Shown here: positions 1-9,654 of the stretch, in pieces
Layout: each line of letters opens with the position of its first letter
Position numbering within the stretch: the stretch's first letter is position 1
From: Pseudomonadota bacterium
Lineage (GTDB): Bacteria > Pseudomonadota > Gammaproteobacteria > Steroidobacterales > Steroidobacteraceae
Length of the DNA: 35,910 bases
Direction: 5' to 3'
Assembly: GCA_963204835.1 (NCBI GenBank)
Contig: CAUJHJ010000051.1
Location: 1 to 35,910, forward strand
Notes under the pieces: generated by a model
What the model saw: only the letters and a program-made list of their open reading frames with translations
What the model was told of the DNA's origin: nothing
Databases searched by the model: none
Made by a program: the position numbers and the translations under genes

Positions 1-43
1 GGCGTGGGCGTCAAAACTAAAACTTCCGGATTGTGCAAAGTTT

Positions 44-160
44 CCCTGGCGGCATTAGCGAGCGGGAACCACCCGATCCCATTCCGAACTCGGAAGTGAA
101 AACGCTCCGCGCCGATGGTAGTTTCGCCTGTTGCGACGCTAGAGTAGGTCACTGCCAGGG
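44..160 (+). rRNA. rrf: 5S ribosomal RNA
   Basis: The structural RNA of the large ribosomal subunit. The ends pair as the helix I closing stem (CCCTGGC at the 5' end with GCCAGGG at the 3' end). Inside lie the conserved 5S blocks CCGAACTCGGAAGTGAAA, GCGCCGATGGTAGT and AGAGTAGGTC, in the right order and spacing for a molecule of about 117 nt. The preceding 43 bases would be the 23S-5S spacer, so the rest of the rRNA operon lies off the left edge. Exact ends may differ by one to three bases. Confidence 0.95.
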
Positions 161-170
161 TCCTATAGAG

Positions 171-207
171 AAAAGCCCCCGTTGCGAAAGCAGCGGGGGC
201 TTTTTGT
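171..207 (+). terminator. Rho-independent terminator of the rRNA operon
   Basis: An 11-bp stem, GCCCCCGTTGC with GCAGCGGGGGC (one G-T wobble), is closed by a GAAA tetraloop. It is preceded by AAAA and followed by TTTTTGTTTT. It begins about 10 bases after the 5S gene, so it ends the rRNA transcript. This is a textbook intrinsic terminator. Confidence 0.95.
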
Positions 208-345
208 TTTCCGGGACGGACCGCGCCTTTCGCGCCGGGAACTGATTTCGCCCTGCATGGTCCTTCAAGGCATGGCTCACCGCCGTTGGCCGGTGGGCCG
301 TCGCCGGTTGCGCAGGTCCGGCGTCGACGGACATTGGACGGAGAG

Positions 346-1947
346 GTGCAGACCCGCTACGACGTCATCGTGATTGGCTCCGGCCCAGGCGGGGCCGCGC
401 TCGCGCAGCGGCTCGCGCCAAGCGGCAAGCGCATCCTGATCCTCGAACGCGGCGGAAATATCGAGCGTTCCCTCGACAACTACAGCGCACGCAAGGTTTT
501 CGTGGAGAACGCCTACCAGGCGCACGAGACCTGGTACGACAAGCACGGTGTCGCATTTCACCCGGGCCTCCATTACTGCGTCGGCGGGAACTCCAAGGTA
601 TACGGGGCGGCGCTCTTCAGGCTCCGCGAGCGCGACTTCGAGCGGATCGAGCACGCGGACGGCGTCTCGCCCGAATGGCCGCTCAAGTACGACGTGTTCG
701 AGCCGTACTACGATGAAGCAGAAGAACTCTTCCATGTGCACGGCGCGGCCGGCGAGGATCCAAACGAGCCGCATCGCAACGGGCCGTACCGCTATCCGCC
801 GGTCTCCCATGAGCCGCGCATGCAGGAACTCTGCGAGAGCCTGACGCGCGCCGGCCTGCACCCCTTCCACATGCCGCTCGGCATCCTGCTCGACGAGATT
901 GACGGCAGGGTCGAGCCGATGAGCCCATGCTTTCGTTGCGGCGCCTTCGATGGCTATCCGTGCCTCACCAACGGCAAGGCCGATGCACAGGTCATGTGCA
1001 TCGAGCCGACGCTGGCGCACCATCCGAATGTCACGCTGCTGACGGGCGCCTACGTGCGGCAGCTCGATACCGATGCGTCGGGGCTCGCAGTGACCGCGGT
1101 GCAGGTCGAGCGCACCGGCGTCCGCGAGACTTACCGGGCGGATATCGTGGTCGTCGCGTGCGGGGCGCTGTCGAGCGCGCTGCTGCTGTTGCGTTCGGCC
1201 AATGCCAGGCACCCGAACGGCCTCGCCAACGGCTCGGACCAGCTGGGCCGCAACTACATCCGTCACAACCAGTCGGTTCTGCTCGCCATCACGCGGGAGC
1301 CGAACGAAACGGTTTTCCAGAAGACCGTCGCGCTCAGCGATTTCTATTTCGGTGCCGACGACTCGCCGCACCCGCTCGGCCTCATCCAGATGACGGGCAA
1401 GTCGCACGCCGACACGCTGCGTGGCGAGTCGTTGCCAGCGTGGCTCGAGTGGCTGCCGCAGATGCCGTTCGAGGAGCTGGCGCGCCATTCGATGGACTTC
1501 TGGCTGTCGAGCGAGGACCTGCCGCGCCCCGGGAACCGCATCCGCTACGAGGGCGGGCGCGTCATCGTCGAGCAGACCGACAACAACATGGAGGCGCACG
1601 GGCGGCTGCGCCGGAAGCTCGAGGCGCTCACGGCGCAGATCGGCACTCACCCTCGCCTGCTCGAGCGCACGCTGTACCTCGGCAAGCACATCCCGATCGG
1701 TGGCACCGCGCACCAGGCCGGAACCGCGCGCTTTGGCACTGATCCCGGGAGCTCCGTGCTCGACCTCGACTGCAAGGCGCACGAGCTCGACAACCTCTAC
1801 GTAGTCGATGCGAGCTTCTTTCCCTCGATCGGTGCCGTGAACCCGACCCTGACAATCATCGCCAACGCGCTGCGTGTCGCGGACCGGATAGCGGAGCGCC
1901 TAGCCGTGCCTGTGCGCGGCACGGCCGTCGGCGGGGGGACCCGCTGA
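346..1947 (+). CDS. GMC-family FAD-dependent oxidoreductase
   Basis: A glucose-methanol-choline family flavoprotein of about 533 aa that would oxidise an alcohol, sugar or polyol C-OH to carbonyl or lactone. The N-terminal dinucleotide-binding motif GSGPGG is at residues 11-16 directly after the start. The C-terminal domain carries the HQAG histidine (about H456) and the NPTLT asparagine (about N499), which match the family's catalytic His/Asn pair. A Cys motif, CFRCGAFDGYPC (C195, C198, C206), is seen in a bacterial subgroup of GMC enzymes. No signal peptide is visible. The start is uncertain: GTG 346 gives the normal family N-terminus, TTG 334 is also in frame, and the frame is open up to an ATG at 286. 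It is the first gene of a coupled run (DoxX, cupin, SMP-30, VOC). The lactonase downstream suggests an oxidation product that is a lactone, which is inference. Confidence 0.9.
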   Translation: MQTRYDVIVIGSGPGGAALAQRLAPSGKRILILERGGNIERSLDNYSARKVFVENAYQAHETWYDKHGVAFHPGLHYCVGGNSKVYGAALFRLRERDFERIEHADGVSPEWPLKYDVFEPYYDEAEELFHVHGAAGEDPNEPHRNGPYRYPPVSHEPRMQELCESLTRAGLHPFHMPLGILLDEIDGRVEPMSPCFRCGAFDGYPCLTNGKADAQVMCIEPTLAHHPNVTLLTGAYVRQLDTDASGLAVTAVQVERTGVRETYRADIVVVACGALSSALLLLRSANARHPNGLANGSDQLGRNYIRHNQSVLLAITREPNETVFQKTVALSDFYFGADDSPHPLGLIQMTGKSHADTLRGESLPAWLEWLPQMPFEELARHSMDFWLSSEDLPRPGNRIRYEGGRVIVEQTDNNMEAHGRLRRKLEALTAQIGTHPRLLERTLYLGKHIPIGGTAHQAGTARFGTDPGSSVLDLDCKAHELDNLYVVDASFFPSIGAVNPTLTIIANALRVADRIAERLAVPVRGTAVGGGTR

Positions 1948-2456
1948 TGTGGCTGGACCAGTACTTCATTCCGGTGCTGGTCCGGGCCTGCCTGGTCGTG
2001 CTGTTCCCGTTCAGCGCGCTCGACAAGATCGTGTTCTGGCCCGAGGCCATCGCGCAGGCGGATTCCTCCAGCCTGCCGGCAGGCAGTGGTCCGCCGCTGC
2101 TGATCGGCGCGATCATCGTCGAAGCGGTAGCGCCGTTCTGCATCGTGGCGGGGTGGCACGATCGCATCGCCGCCCTGGTCCTCGCGCTCTTCTGCGTCGT
2201 AACTGCACTTCTCTACCATCCGTTCTGGAGGTTCGGGGATTTCTGGCACCACGGCGGGAGCCGTGCGCGTGCGCATTTCTGGGACTTCCTGAAGAACTTC
2301 GGCCTCGTCGGTGGCTTGCTCCTGATCGTGTTTGCAACACGCCTTGCCCCTGCCGACGTGATCATGCGCGATCCGTGGTCCTCGACCGCGGCTTACGCTC
2401 CGGCGGCGGACGTGGAACCGGTGGGGCGGGTCCCGGGCCGCGGCGGCGCTCCGTGA
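1947..2456 (+). CDS. DoxX family membrane protein
   Basis: An inner-membrane protein of 169 aa with about four hydrophobic segments. The C-terminal part (FWDFLKNFGLVGGLLLIV) is the characteristic DoxX helix, and the aromatic stretch YHPFWRFGDFWHH before it is also typical. DoxX-like proteins are linked to respiratory-chain or quinone-associated electron transfer, but most members are uncharacterised. Its ATG overlaps the GMC oxidoreductase stop as ATGA, so the two are probably translated together. It might help pass electrons from the flavoprotein to the membrane, which is inference from position only. The last 30 or so residues are low-complexity and not part of the family core. Confidence 0.85.
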   Translation: MWLDQYFIPVLVRACLVVLFPFSALDKIVFWPEAIAQADSSSLPAGSGPPLLIGAIIVEAVAPFCIVAGWHDRIAALVLALFCVVTALLYHPFWRFGDFWHHGGSRARAHFWDFLKNFGLVGGLLLIVFATRLAPADVIMRDPWSSTAAYAPAADVEPVGRVPGRGGAP

Positions 2457-2875
2457 GCGGGCCCGGCAACGACGAGTCGCCGCCGACCCTCGCTTACTGG
2501 CATGTGTGGGTCGATGCGCAGGGCGTGAGCCGGCAATCGCGACGCGAGCTCACCGGATTCACGCGACAGAGCATGGGTGGAGCGGCACCGCAGTGGAATG
2601 CCGTGCTGGGCCCGCCGCCTCGCCGCCTGGTCTGCGCGGTTCTGCCTGTCGCATGGCAGGGCGACTGGCATGAGAATCCCGCGCCGCAGTGGATCGTGCC
2701 GCTGTCGGGACGCTGGTTCGTCGAGACCATGGACGGCAGCCGTGTCGAGATGGGCAAGGGCGAGTTGTCATTCGGTGGCGACCAGGGGTGCAAGGCCGAT
2801 GCCACCGGTCGCAAGGGCCATCGTTCGGGTACCGTGGGGCGCGAGCCCGCGGTGCTGCTGCTGGTGCAGGTGTAG
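2453..2875 (+). CDS. Small cupin-fold protein
   Basis: A 140-aa single-domain protein. Residues from about 75 onward read as a cupin barrel: HENPAPQWIVPLSGRWFVET, then a GKGELSFGGDQ turn and a GHRSGTVG strand ending in LLLVQV. Such small cupins occur in catabolic clusters, often with no known reaction. The metal-binding His/Glu set is only partly present (H in HENP, H in GHRSG), so metal binding is uncertain. The GTG start overlaps the DoxX stop (GTGA), and no better start lies nearby in this frame. It is cytoplasmic, with no signal peptide. It probably acts with the GMC oxidoreductase and the lactonase. Confidence 0.8.
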   Translation: MSGPGNDESPPTLAYWHVWVDAQGVSRQSRRELTGFTRQSMGGAAPQWNAVLGPPPRRLVCAVLPVAWQGDWHENPAPQWIVPLSGRWFVETMDGSRVEMGKGELSFGGDQGCKADATGRKGHRSGTVGREPAVLLLVQV

Positions 2876-2889
2876 GCCGCGCGCCGCCT

Positions 2890-3795
2890 ATGGACGACTG
2901 CGAAATCATCGATCCGTGCTTTCGCGCCATGGTGCTCGCGAACGCCCCGCTCGAGAGGCTCGCGGACGGGTTCCGCTGGCTCGAAGGACCGGCCTGGTTC
3001 GCGGACATGCAGTGCCTGCTGTTCAGTGACCTTCCGAACGATCGCATCCTGCGCTGGACCGCAACGGGCGGCGTATCGTTGTTTCGCGCGCCTGCGGGCT
3101 TCGCGAACGGACACACGCGTGACCGCGAGGGTCGCCTGGTCGGCTGCCTGCACGGAGGCCGCAGCGTCGTGCGCACCGAGCATGACGGAACCATCACGAC
3201 GCTGGTCGATCGCTTTCGGGGCAGGCCGCTCAACTCGCCGAACGACGTTGTCGTGAAGTCCGACGGCACGGTCTGGTTCACCGATCCGCCTTACGGGCTG
3301 CAAAGCGACTATGAAGGCGGGCGGCGCACCGCGGAACTGCCCGCGACCCTGTATCGCTTCGATCCGCGCGACGGCTCGCTGCTTGCCGAAACCGACGAGC
3401 TCGCCGGCCCGAACGGGTTGTGCTTCTCGCCCGATGAGAGGCACCTGTACGTGACCGAGACCGGCCTGCAATTCGACCCGGCATCGCGCCGTTGCATACG
3501 CGTGTTCGACCTGTGCGGCGGCGGCGCATCGCTGCGCGACGGGCGGGACTTCTACGCGGCGGACCGCGGTCACGCCGATGGCATTCGCTGCGACGAGGAT
3601 GGGAATGTCTGGGCGGGCGCCGGCGACGGTGTTCACTGCATCGATCCGGGCGGGCAACTGCTCGGGAAGATCAGGGTCCCGTCCACGGTGGCGAACCTCG
3701 CGTTCGGCGACCGCCACTTGAGCCGCTTGTTCCTGTGCGCATCGCAGAGCCTGTATGCAATCTGGGTCAACCGCAGGGGCGCTGGACGCCCGTGA
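2890..3795 (+). CDS. SMP-30/gluconolactonase family hydrolase
   Basis: A 301-aa six-bladed beta-propeller of the SMP-30/gluconolaconase/LRE type, which hydrolyses aldono- or related lactones using one divalent metal. Expected ligands are visible: E32 in LEGPAWF, N118 in NSPNDVV, N175 in GPNGLCFSPDE and D230 in HADGIRCDEDGN. The length is normal for the family and there is no signal peptide, so it is probably cytoplasmic. It starts 14 nt after the cupin gene. Following a GMC oxidoreductase, it would open a lactone made by oxidation of a cyclic hemiacetal or sugar-like alcohol. The substrate is not readable from the sequence. Confidence 0.9.
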   Translation: MDDCEIIDPCFRAMVLANAPLERLADGFRWLEGPAWFADMQCLLFSDLPNDRILRWTATGGVSLFRAPAGFANGHTRDREGRLVGCLHGGRSVVRTEHDGTITTLVDRFRGRPLNSPNDVVVKSDGTVWFTDPPYGLQSDYEGGRRTAELPATLYRFDPRDGSLLAETDELAGPNGLCFSPDERHLYVTETGLQFDPASRRCIRVFDLCGGGASLRDGRDFYAADRGHADGIRCDEDGNVWAGAGDGVHCIDPGGQLLGKIRVPSTVANLAFGDRHLSRLFLCASQSLYAIWVNRRGAGRP

Positions 3796-4744
3796 GCGGC
3801 GTGCGGCGGTTCGTCGTGCACGGCCGCAATACGGCGAACCTTGATCGCGCACTCGGCTTCTACCGCGACGCGCTCGGTTGCCGGGTCATCGACATGCACG
3901 GCGCTGTGCCCCGCTGGGCCCGGCTGCTGGCCACGATGCCCGCACGCTGCGCCGGGCTCGCGCTCGGCAACGAGCGCATCGAGTTGCTCGAGTTCGCGGC
4001 TTGCACGCCGTACCCGGCTCTTCCCGCCGCATCGGACCCCTGGTTCCAGCATTGCGCGATCGTGGTCTCCGACATGGAAGCCGCCCACCGGCACGTCGTC
4101 GACTTGGGTGGCGTGCGGATCACGCGCGGTGGCCCACAACTGCTGCCGCCCGGCAACGGTTCGGTCACGGCGTTCAAGTTCCGCGACCCGGACGGCCATC
4201 CGCTCGAGCTCATCGCGTTTCCGGCAGGCAGCGGGGATCCCGAGTGGCAGGCCCGTCGCAAGCAGGCCGTGACACTCGGCATCGATCACAGCGCGATCTG
4301 CGTTGCCGACAGCGCGCGAAGCATCGCCTTCTACGAGCTGCTCGGCTTTCGGGTCGTTGCGCGCACCGTCAATCACGGCGGCGCGCAGGAGCGGCTCGAC
4401 GGACTGCCCGGGGTCGAGGTGGAGGTGATCGCCATGCAGGCCAGTGCGCGCACGCCGCACCTGGAGTTGCTCGCCTATCGCCACCCGCGCGGCCGTCCGG
4501 CGAGCTGCGACGAGGTGACTGCGATCGCTGCGGACAGGCTCATCTGGTGCACGGCGGGCGTTGGCGAGCTGCTCAGGGCGTTGCGGCAATCCGCCTTTGG
4601 GAACTCCATCCTCGCAACCGGCCGTGTCGACGCGGCGAGTGTGGCAATGCTGCGGGATCCCGACGGGCATCTCGTCGTGCTCCTGGGTCAGGAGAAGGGC
4701 AGCCCGCCTGAAGCCCGACGGTCCGCTGCGCCCCCGGGCTCCGC

Positions 4745-6151
<1,407 letters not shown>

Positions 6152-6161
6152 CGCTGTTCCT

Positions 6162-7898
6162 TCAACGCTGTGCCGCGTATTCGGGCGAGGTCGAGATCAG
6201 GTAAAGCGCCTCGGCGATCCTGAGTCCACCGAGATTTGCCGGCACGCGCTCGACCGCTGCCCGTGCCTGTGCTTCGAGCGTGCCGGAGATCTGGCCACCG
6301 AGGAGTTTGCCGGCGATGCGGGTGACGAGTGCGGGCGGGTCCGTCGTGAGGCCGGACTCTGCACTCACGTCGATGAAGACGAGATTGGGGCGCACGTCAG
6401 CGCGCACGGCCGGGCAACCCGTGACGGGGGCCGAGGTGTAACAGTAGGCCTGCACGAAAAGATAGTTGGTGAGCAGCGTCGAGAGATACTCGGTGGCGAT
6501 CTGCGCCTCGGGCGCGACCAGCCCCCGGGCGGCGATTTCGCCGGGCGGCGCGTAGAACGGACTGAAGAAATTGAAGACCGAGGGCGCCTGCAGCGGTCCC
6601 TGGCCCGCGATCGCCGCGGGGCTCTGCACGTCGTAGCGGCCGCTTTCAGATCGCCCGCCATAGGCGCGCCACAGCTGGGTCACGCGCAGCAGCGGCTCTT
6701 TCAGCTTGCCCGCCGTCGTGGCATCGGGCGCCGCGCCGCGTGCCTCCGGGTCGAGCAGCAACGCGCGCACCACCGCCCCGAGCTGGCCGCGCCGCCCCGA
6801 GCCGTCATTGGCAAATGCCTGTGCGATGCGCTGCACGTAGGCGGGCGAGGGGTTGCTGGTGACCAGCCGCTGGATGAGCTGCCTCGCGATGAATGGCCCG
6901 ACGTTCGGATGGTTGAAGATGTTGTCCAGCGCGTCGTCGAGATCGCGCGCGGGATCGGCTGGGGTACGTGCGGGTATCTGGGTGAGTGCGGCGCCAGGAT
7001 AGTCGAGCAGCTTCTTCGCGCCGGTGTCGTGCTGCTCGGGGTAGGCCTGCATGGGTAGCGCCTGGTTCTGCAGCGACGGGCGGGCCTGCCCGAAAGTCGC
7101 GGCGCCGGCCCAGGACCAGCCCGTGTACACATGCGCGAAGCCTTCGATGACCGATTGGTCGTAGGTGGGTAGGGCCTCGCCCTGCGTGTCCTTGCGCGTC
7201 GTGCCGTCGGGATTCAGCGCGACGAGCCCGATCGTGAACAGCTGCATCAGCTCGCGCGCATAGTTCTCGTCCGGGCGGATGTTCTGCGCCGTGTCGGGCT
7301 TGCGATTGCCGAGCATGGACAGGTACACGCCCATGGCCGGGTGCAGCGTGACCTCTTCCATGAGCTGGCGGAAATTGCCGAAGGCATTGCGCGCGAGCAC
7401 ATCGTAGTAGTCGGCGAGCGCGAACGGCCGGTTGTTGAGCGCACTCTGCTGCGAGACCACCATGATCTCGGAGAGTGCGAACGCCACCCGCTGCCGCAGC
7501 TGGTCGGGCCCGTTGACGGCGTTGCGAAACCAGATGTCGACGCGATCCGCATTGAGCCGGCCGAAGTTCTGCACGGGCTGCGGCAGGGCCGCGTAGGCCG
7601 CCTGGACATGCGGCAGCTCGAGCGACGCGGGTTGCTGGAGTTGCTCGTCGATCCAGCGCGCGTAGGCGTTGGTCGAATCGCCGAGTCCCTGCAGGCGCTG
7701 CGCCTCGGCCTCGGTCGCGCCAAAAGTGGCCTGATTGAGAAACGCAAAGGCCTGGGCCTTCGAGACGCCAGGCGGTGGCGGCGGGGGAGGGTTGCCACCA
7801 CTATCGCCCGAGCCCCCTCCACCCCCGCACGCAGAGGCGAGCAGGCCTGCGAGTGCCGCGAGCGGCAGCCGAAATCGCGATGACCCCGTCGGCTTCAT
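6162..7898 (-). CDS. DUF1800 family lipoprotein
   Basis: A 578-aa member of the DUF1800 family, usual partner of DUF1501 and of unknown biochemical function. The ATG at 7898 was chosen because AGGGAGG lies a few bases upstream and a lipoprotein signal follows directly: KPTGSSRFR, a hydrophobic stretch and an LASAC lipobox with Cys near residue 24. A Gly/Ser then poly-Pro linker (GGGGGSGDSGG, PPPPPPP) separates the anchor from the globular domain, which begins FLNQATFGATEAEAQ. Core motifs NYARELMQLFTIG, VYTGWSW and NVGPFIARQLIQRLVTSNPS are present. A longer in-frame extension to 8234 exists but crosses the divergent promoter region and has no ribosome site. It probably sits on the periplasmic face of a membrane. 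Confidence 0.92.
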   Translation of the reverse strand: MKPTGSSRFRLPLAALAGLLASACGGGGGSGDSGGNPPPPPPPGVSKAQAFAFLNQATFGATEAEAQRLQGLGDSTNAYARWIDEQLQQPASLELPHVQAAYAALPQPVQNFGRLNADRVDIWFRNAVNGPDQLRQRVAFALSEIMVVSQQSALNNRPFALADYYDVLARNAFGNFRQLMEEVTLHPAMGVYLSMLGNRKPDTAQNIRPDENYARELMQLFTIGLVALNPDGTTRKDTQGEALPTYDQSVIEGFAHVYTGWSWAGAATFGQARPSLQNQALPMQAYPEQHDTGAKKLLDYPGAALTQIPARTPADPARDLDDALDNIFNHPNVGPFIARQLIQRLVTSNPSPAYVQRIAQAFANDGSGRRGQLGAVVRALLLDPEARGAAPDATTAGKLKEPLLRVTQLWRAYGGRSESGRYDVQSPAAIAGQGPLQAPSVFNFFSPFYAPPGEIAARGLVAPEAQIATEYLSTLLTNYLFVQAYCYTSAPVTGCPAVRADVRPNLVFIDVSAESGLTTDPPALVTRIAGKLLGGQISGTLEAQARAAVERVPANLGGLRIAEALYLISTSPEYAAQR

Positions 7899-8077
7899 GG
7901 CTGCCTCCCTGTGCGCCTTGAGTCGCTGATTGATCCAAACGCATCCTGGCCCTGGGCGTTGACGCGGGCGACCGGGCGAAATCCGAGGCCGAACCACCGC
8001 GCGGCGGCGCTTGGGCGACTCCGCGACCGGCAGAACCGACTCGGCTCGGCCCGGGAAGCCAACTTTTGAGAATGTCC

Positions 8078-8102
8078 TCATGTCCAGTAGGAATTGACAT
8101 GA
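8078..8102. promoter_or_regulatory. 25-bp perfect inverted repeat, candidate operator
   Basis: The half-sites TCATGTC (8078-8084) and GACATGA (8096-8102) are exact 7-bp reverse complements separated by 11 bases. The site is in the 232-bp gap between divergent genes and ends 28 bases before the FAD oxidoreductase start. It overlaps both plausible promoters of that gene. The LysR regulator at 9651 is the obvious candidate ligand, although the symmetric pair across 11 bases is C/G rather than the classical T-N11-A. Regulator identity is inference. Confidence 0.6.
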
Positions 8103-8122
8103 TCCAGACACGTCAATAGTCT
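8094..8122 (+). promoter_or_regulatory. Candidate sigma-70 promoter for the 8131-17014 operon
   Basis: A perfect -35 box TTGACA (8094-8099), a 17-bp spacer and a weak -10 TAGTCT (8117-8122). A transcript from here would begin near 8129, almost at the ATG at 8131, giving a nearly leaderless mRNA. An alternative is TTGAGA (8066-8071) with a 16-bp spacer and TAGGAA (8088-8093), which gives a leader of about 30 nt and places the palindrome over the spacer, -10 and start site. Only a 5'-end map can choose between them. Confidence 0.4.
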
Positions 8123-8130
8123 CGGAACTC

Positions 8131-9654
8131 ATGCTCAATCGCCGCACCCTGCTCACGACGACCGCGTCACTTGCTTCGCTCGGCCTGCTTCGATCCGCTG
8201 CCGCCGAGCGGGTGGCGTCGACAGGGCGGAACACGGCCTATGACCTCATCATAGTCGGCGCCGGCACGGCGGGCCTGCCGGCCGCGATCTTTGCCTCTCG
8301 TCGCGGCGGCCGGGTGCTGCTGCTCGACGCGGCGCCCGTGATCGGCGGCACGCTGCACTTCTCGACCGGCCAGATGAGCGCAGCCGGCACACGGCTGCAG
8401 CGTTCACTTGGCATCGACGACAGTGCCGACGCGCATTTCGACGACGTCATGCGCATTTCCCAGGGGTCCGCGAATCCCGAGATCGTGCGGCTTGCCGTCG
8501 ACCAGGCGGGTCCCACGCTCGACTGGCTGATGGAGGCCGGACTCGAGCCCATGCCGGGTCATCCGGTGATGGGCCTGGGCCACGAGTTCTACAGCCAGCG
8601 CCGCTACTACTGGGGCGCGAATGGCGGCCGCTCGATCCTCGAGGTCCTCGCGCGACAGCTCGAGGCCGAGCGTGCAAACGGCCGAATCGATCTGCTGCTC
8701 GACAGCCCGGTGACCGCGCTGCTGCGGTCCGACGCCGGCGCGATCGAAGGCGTGCGGGCCATGCGCGGCGGCACCGAGCAGGTCCATCGCGGTCGCCAGG
8801 TGCTGCTCGCGAGCGGCGGCTACGCCTCGAATCCCGCGATGTGGGAGGAGCTCGACGGCTACCGGCAGCACATCGACGCCGCCTACCCGTTCTCGCGAGG
8901 CGACGGCCTGCGCCTTGCGCGATCCGTCGGCGGCTACTTGCGCGGCCGCTCCATGTATCTCACGAGCTTCGGCGCGATCCTGGCCGACGAGTCCTCGCCC
9001 GCCGCGCTGCGCGCCGGTTTCGAGACCTGGCCCGACCGGCGCGCGCCGTGGGAAATCTACGTGAACGCGCGCGGCGAGCGCTTCGTGCGCGAGGACGAGC
9101 CGAGCGTGCACCAGCGCGAGCTCGCGCTCCTGCCGCAGCCCGAGCAGCGCTTCTGGATCGTGTTCGACGAGCGCATGCTCGCGGCCGCGCCGCCGGGCAT
9201 CAAGGACTGGACGCGCGAGGATATCCGCGAGGCCGCGGCTGCGCAGAGCGTGTTCTACACGGCGGATTCGCTCGCCGCACTCGCGCGGCGCGCGGGCATC
9301 GACGCGCAGGGCCTTGAGTACACCGTACGGCGCTACAACGAGGGCGTCGCGAGCGGCCGCGACCCGTGGGGACGCAAGCACCTTCCCGCGCAGATCGCCC
9401 AGGGGCCCTACTACGCGATCCGCATGCAGGGCTTTGCCATCACCTCGAATGTTGGCATAGCGGTCGACGCCCGGCTTCGCGTGATCGATATCCGCGGTGA
9501 GCCGATCCCGGGCCTGCATGCGGCGGGTGAGGCGCTCGGCCACAGCCAGACCTCGGGCAAGGCCTATGTCGGCGGCATGTCCGTGACGCCGGCATTGTCG
9601 TTCGGCCGCTTGCTCGGCCAGACGCTGCCGCTCGGGCAGCAGGCGGGCGCGTGA
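8131..9654 (+). CDS. FAD-dependent oxidoreductase (fumarate reductase/ketosteroid-dehydrogenase type), exported
   Basis: A 507-aa flavoprotein of the FAD_binding_2 family, which includes fumarate reductase flavoproteins and 3-ketosteroid dehydrogenases. The N-terminus has a short twin-arginine-like leader (LNRRTLL, residues 2-8) and a hydrophobic stretch ending in AAAE, so periplasmic export with bound FAD is plausible. GAGTAG (43-48) binds the ADP part of FAD. The C-terminal AAGEALGHSQTSGKAYVGG and TPALSFGRLLG segments are the family's signature FAD-binding end. The reaction would be insertion or removal of a C=C double bond next to a carbonyl, with an unknown electron partner. It leads the operon and is coupled to the LysR gene by a GTGA overlap. 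Confidence 0.88.
   Translation: MLNRRTLLTTTASLASLGLLRSAAAERVASTGRNTAYDLIIVGAGTAGLPAAIFASRRGGRVLLLDAAPVIGGTLHFSTGQMSAAGTRLQRSLGIDDSADAHFDDVMRISQGSANPEIVRLAVDQAGPTLDWLMEAGLEPMPGHPVMGLGHEFYSQRRYYWGANGGRSILEVLARQLEAERANGRIDLLLDSPVTALLRSDAGAIEGVRAMRGGTEQVHRGRQVLLASGGYASNPAMWEELDGYRQHIDAAYPFSRGDGLRLARSVGGYLRGRSMYLTSFGAILADESSPAALRAGFETWPDRRAPWEIYVNARGERFVREDEPSVHQRELALLPQPEQRFWIVFDERMLAAAPPGIKDWTREDIREAAAAQSVFYTADSLAALARRAGIDAQGLEYTVRRYNEGVASGRDPWGRKHLPAQIAQGPYYAIRMQGFAITSNVGIAVDARLRVIDIRGEPIPGLHAAGEALGHSQTSGKAYVGGMSVTPALSFGRLLGQTLPLGQQAGA

Noticed and set aside
277..1782. A 501-codon open frame antisense to the GMC oxidoreductase
   Set aside because: Arg/Ala/Val/His-rich shadow translation typical of high-GC genes; the plus-strand frame has clear GMC motifs from end to end.
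7899..8234. Longer start for the DUF1800 protein
   Set aside because: It crosses the divergent promoter region and the first codons of the FAD oxidoreductase; AGGGAGG and a lipoprotein signal fix the start at 7898.
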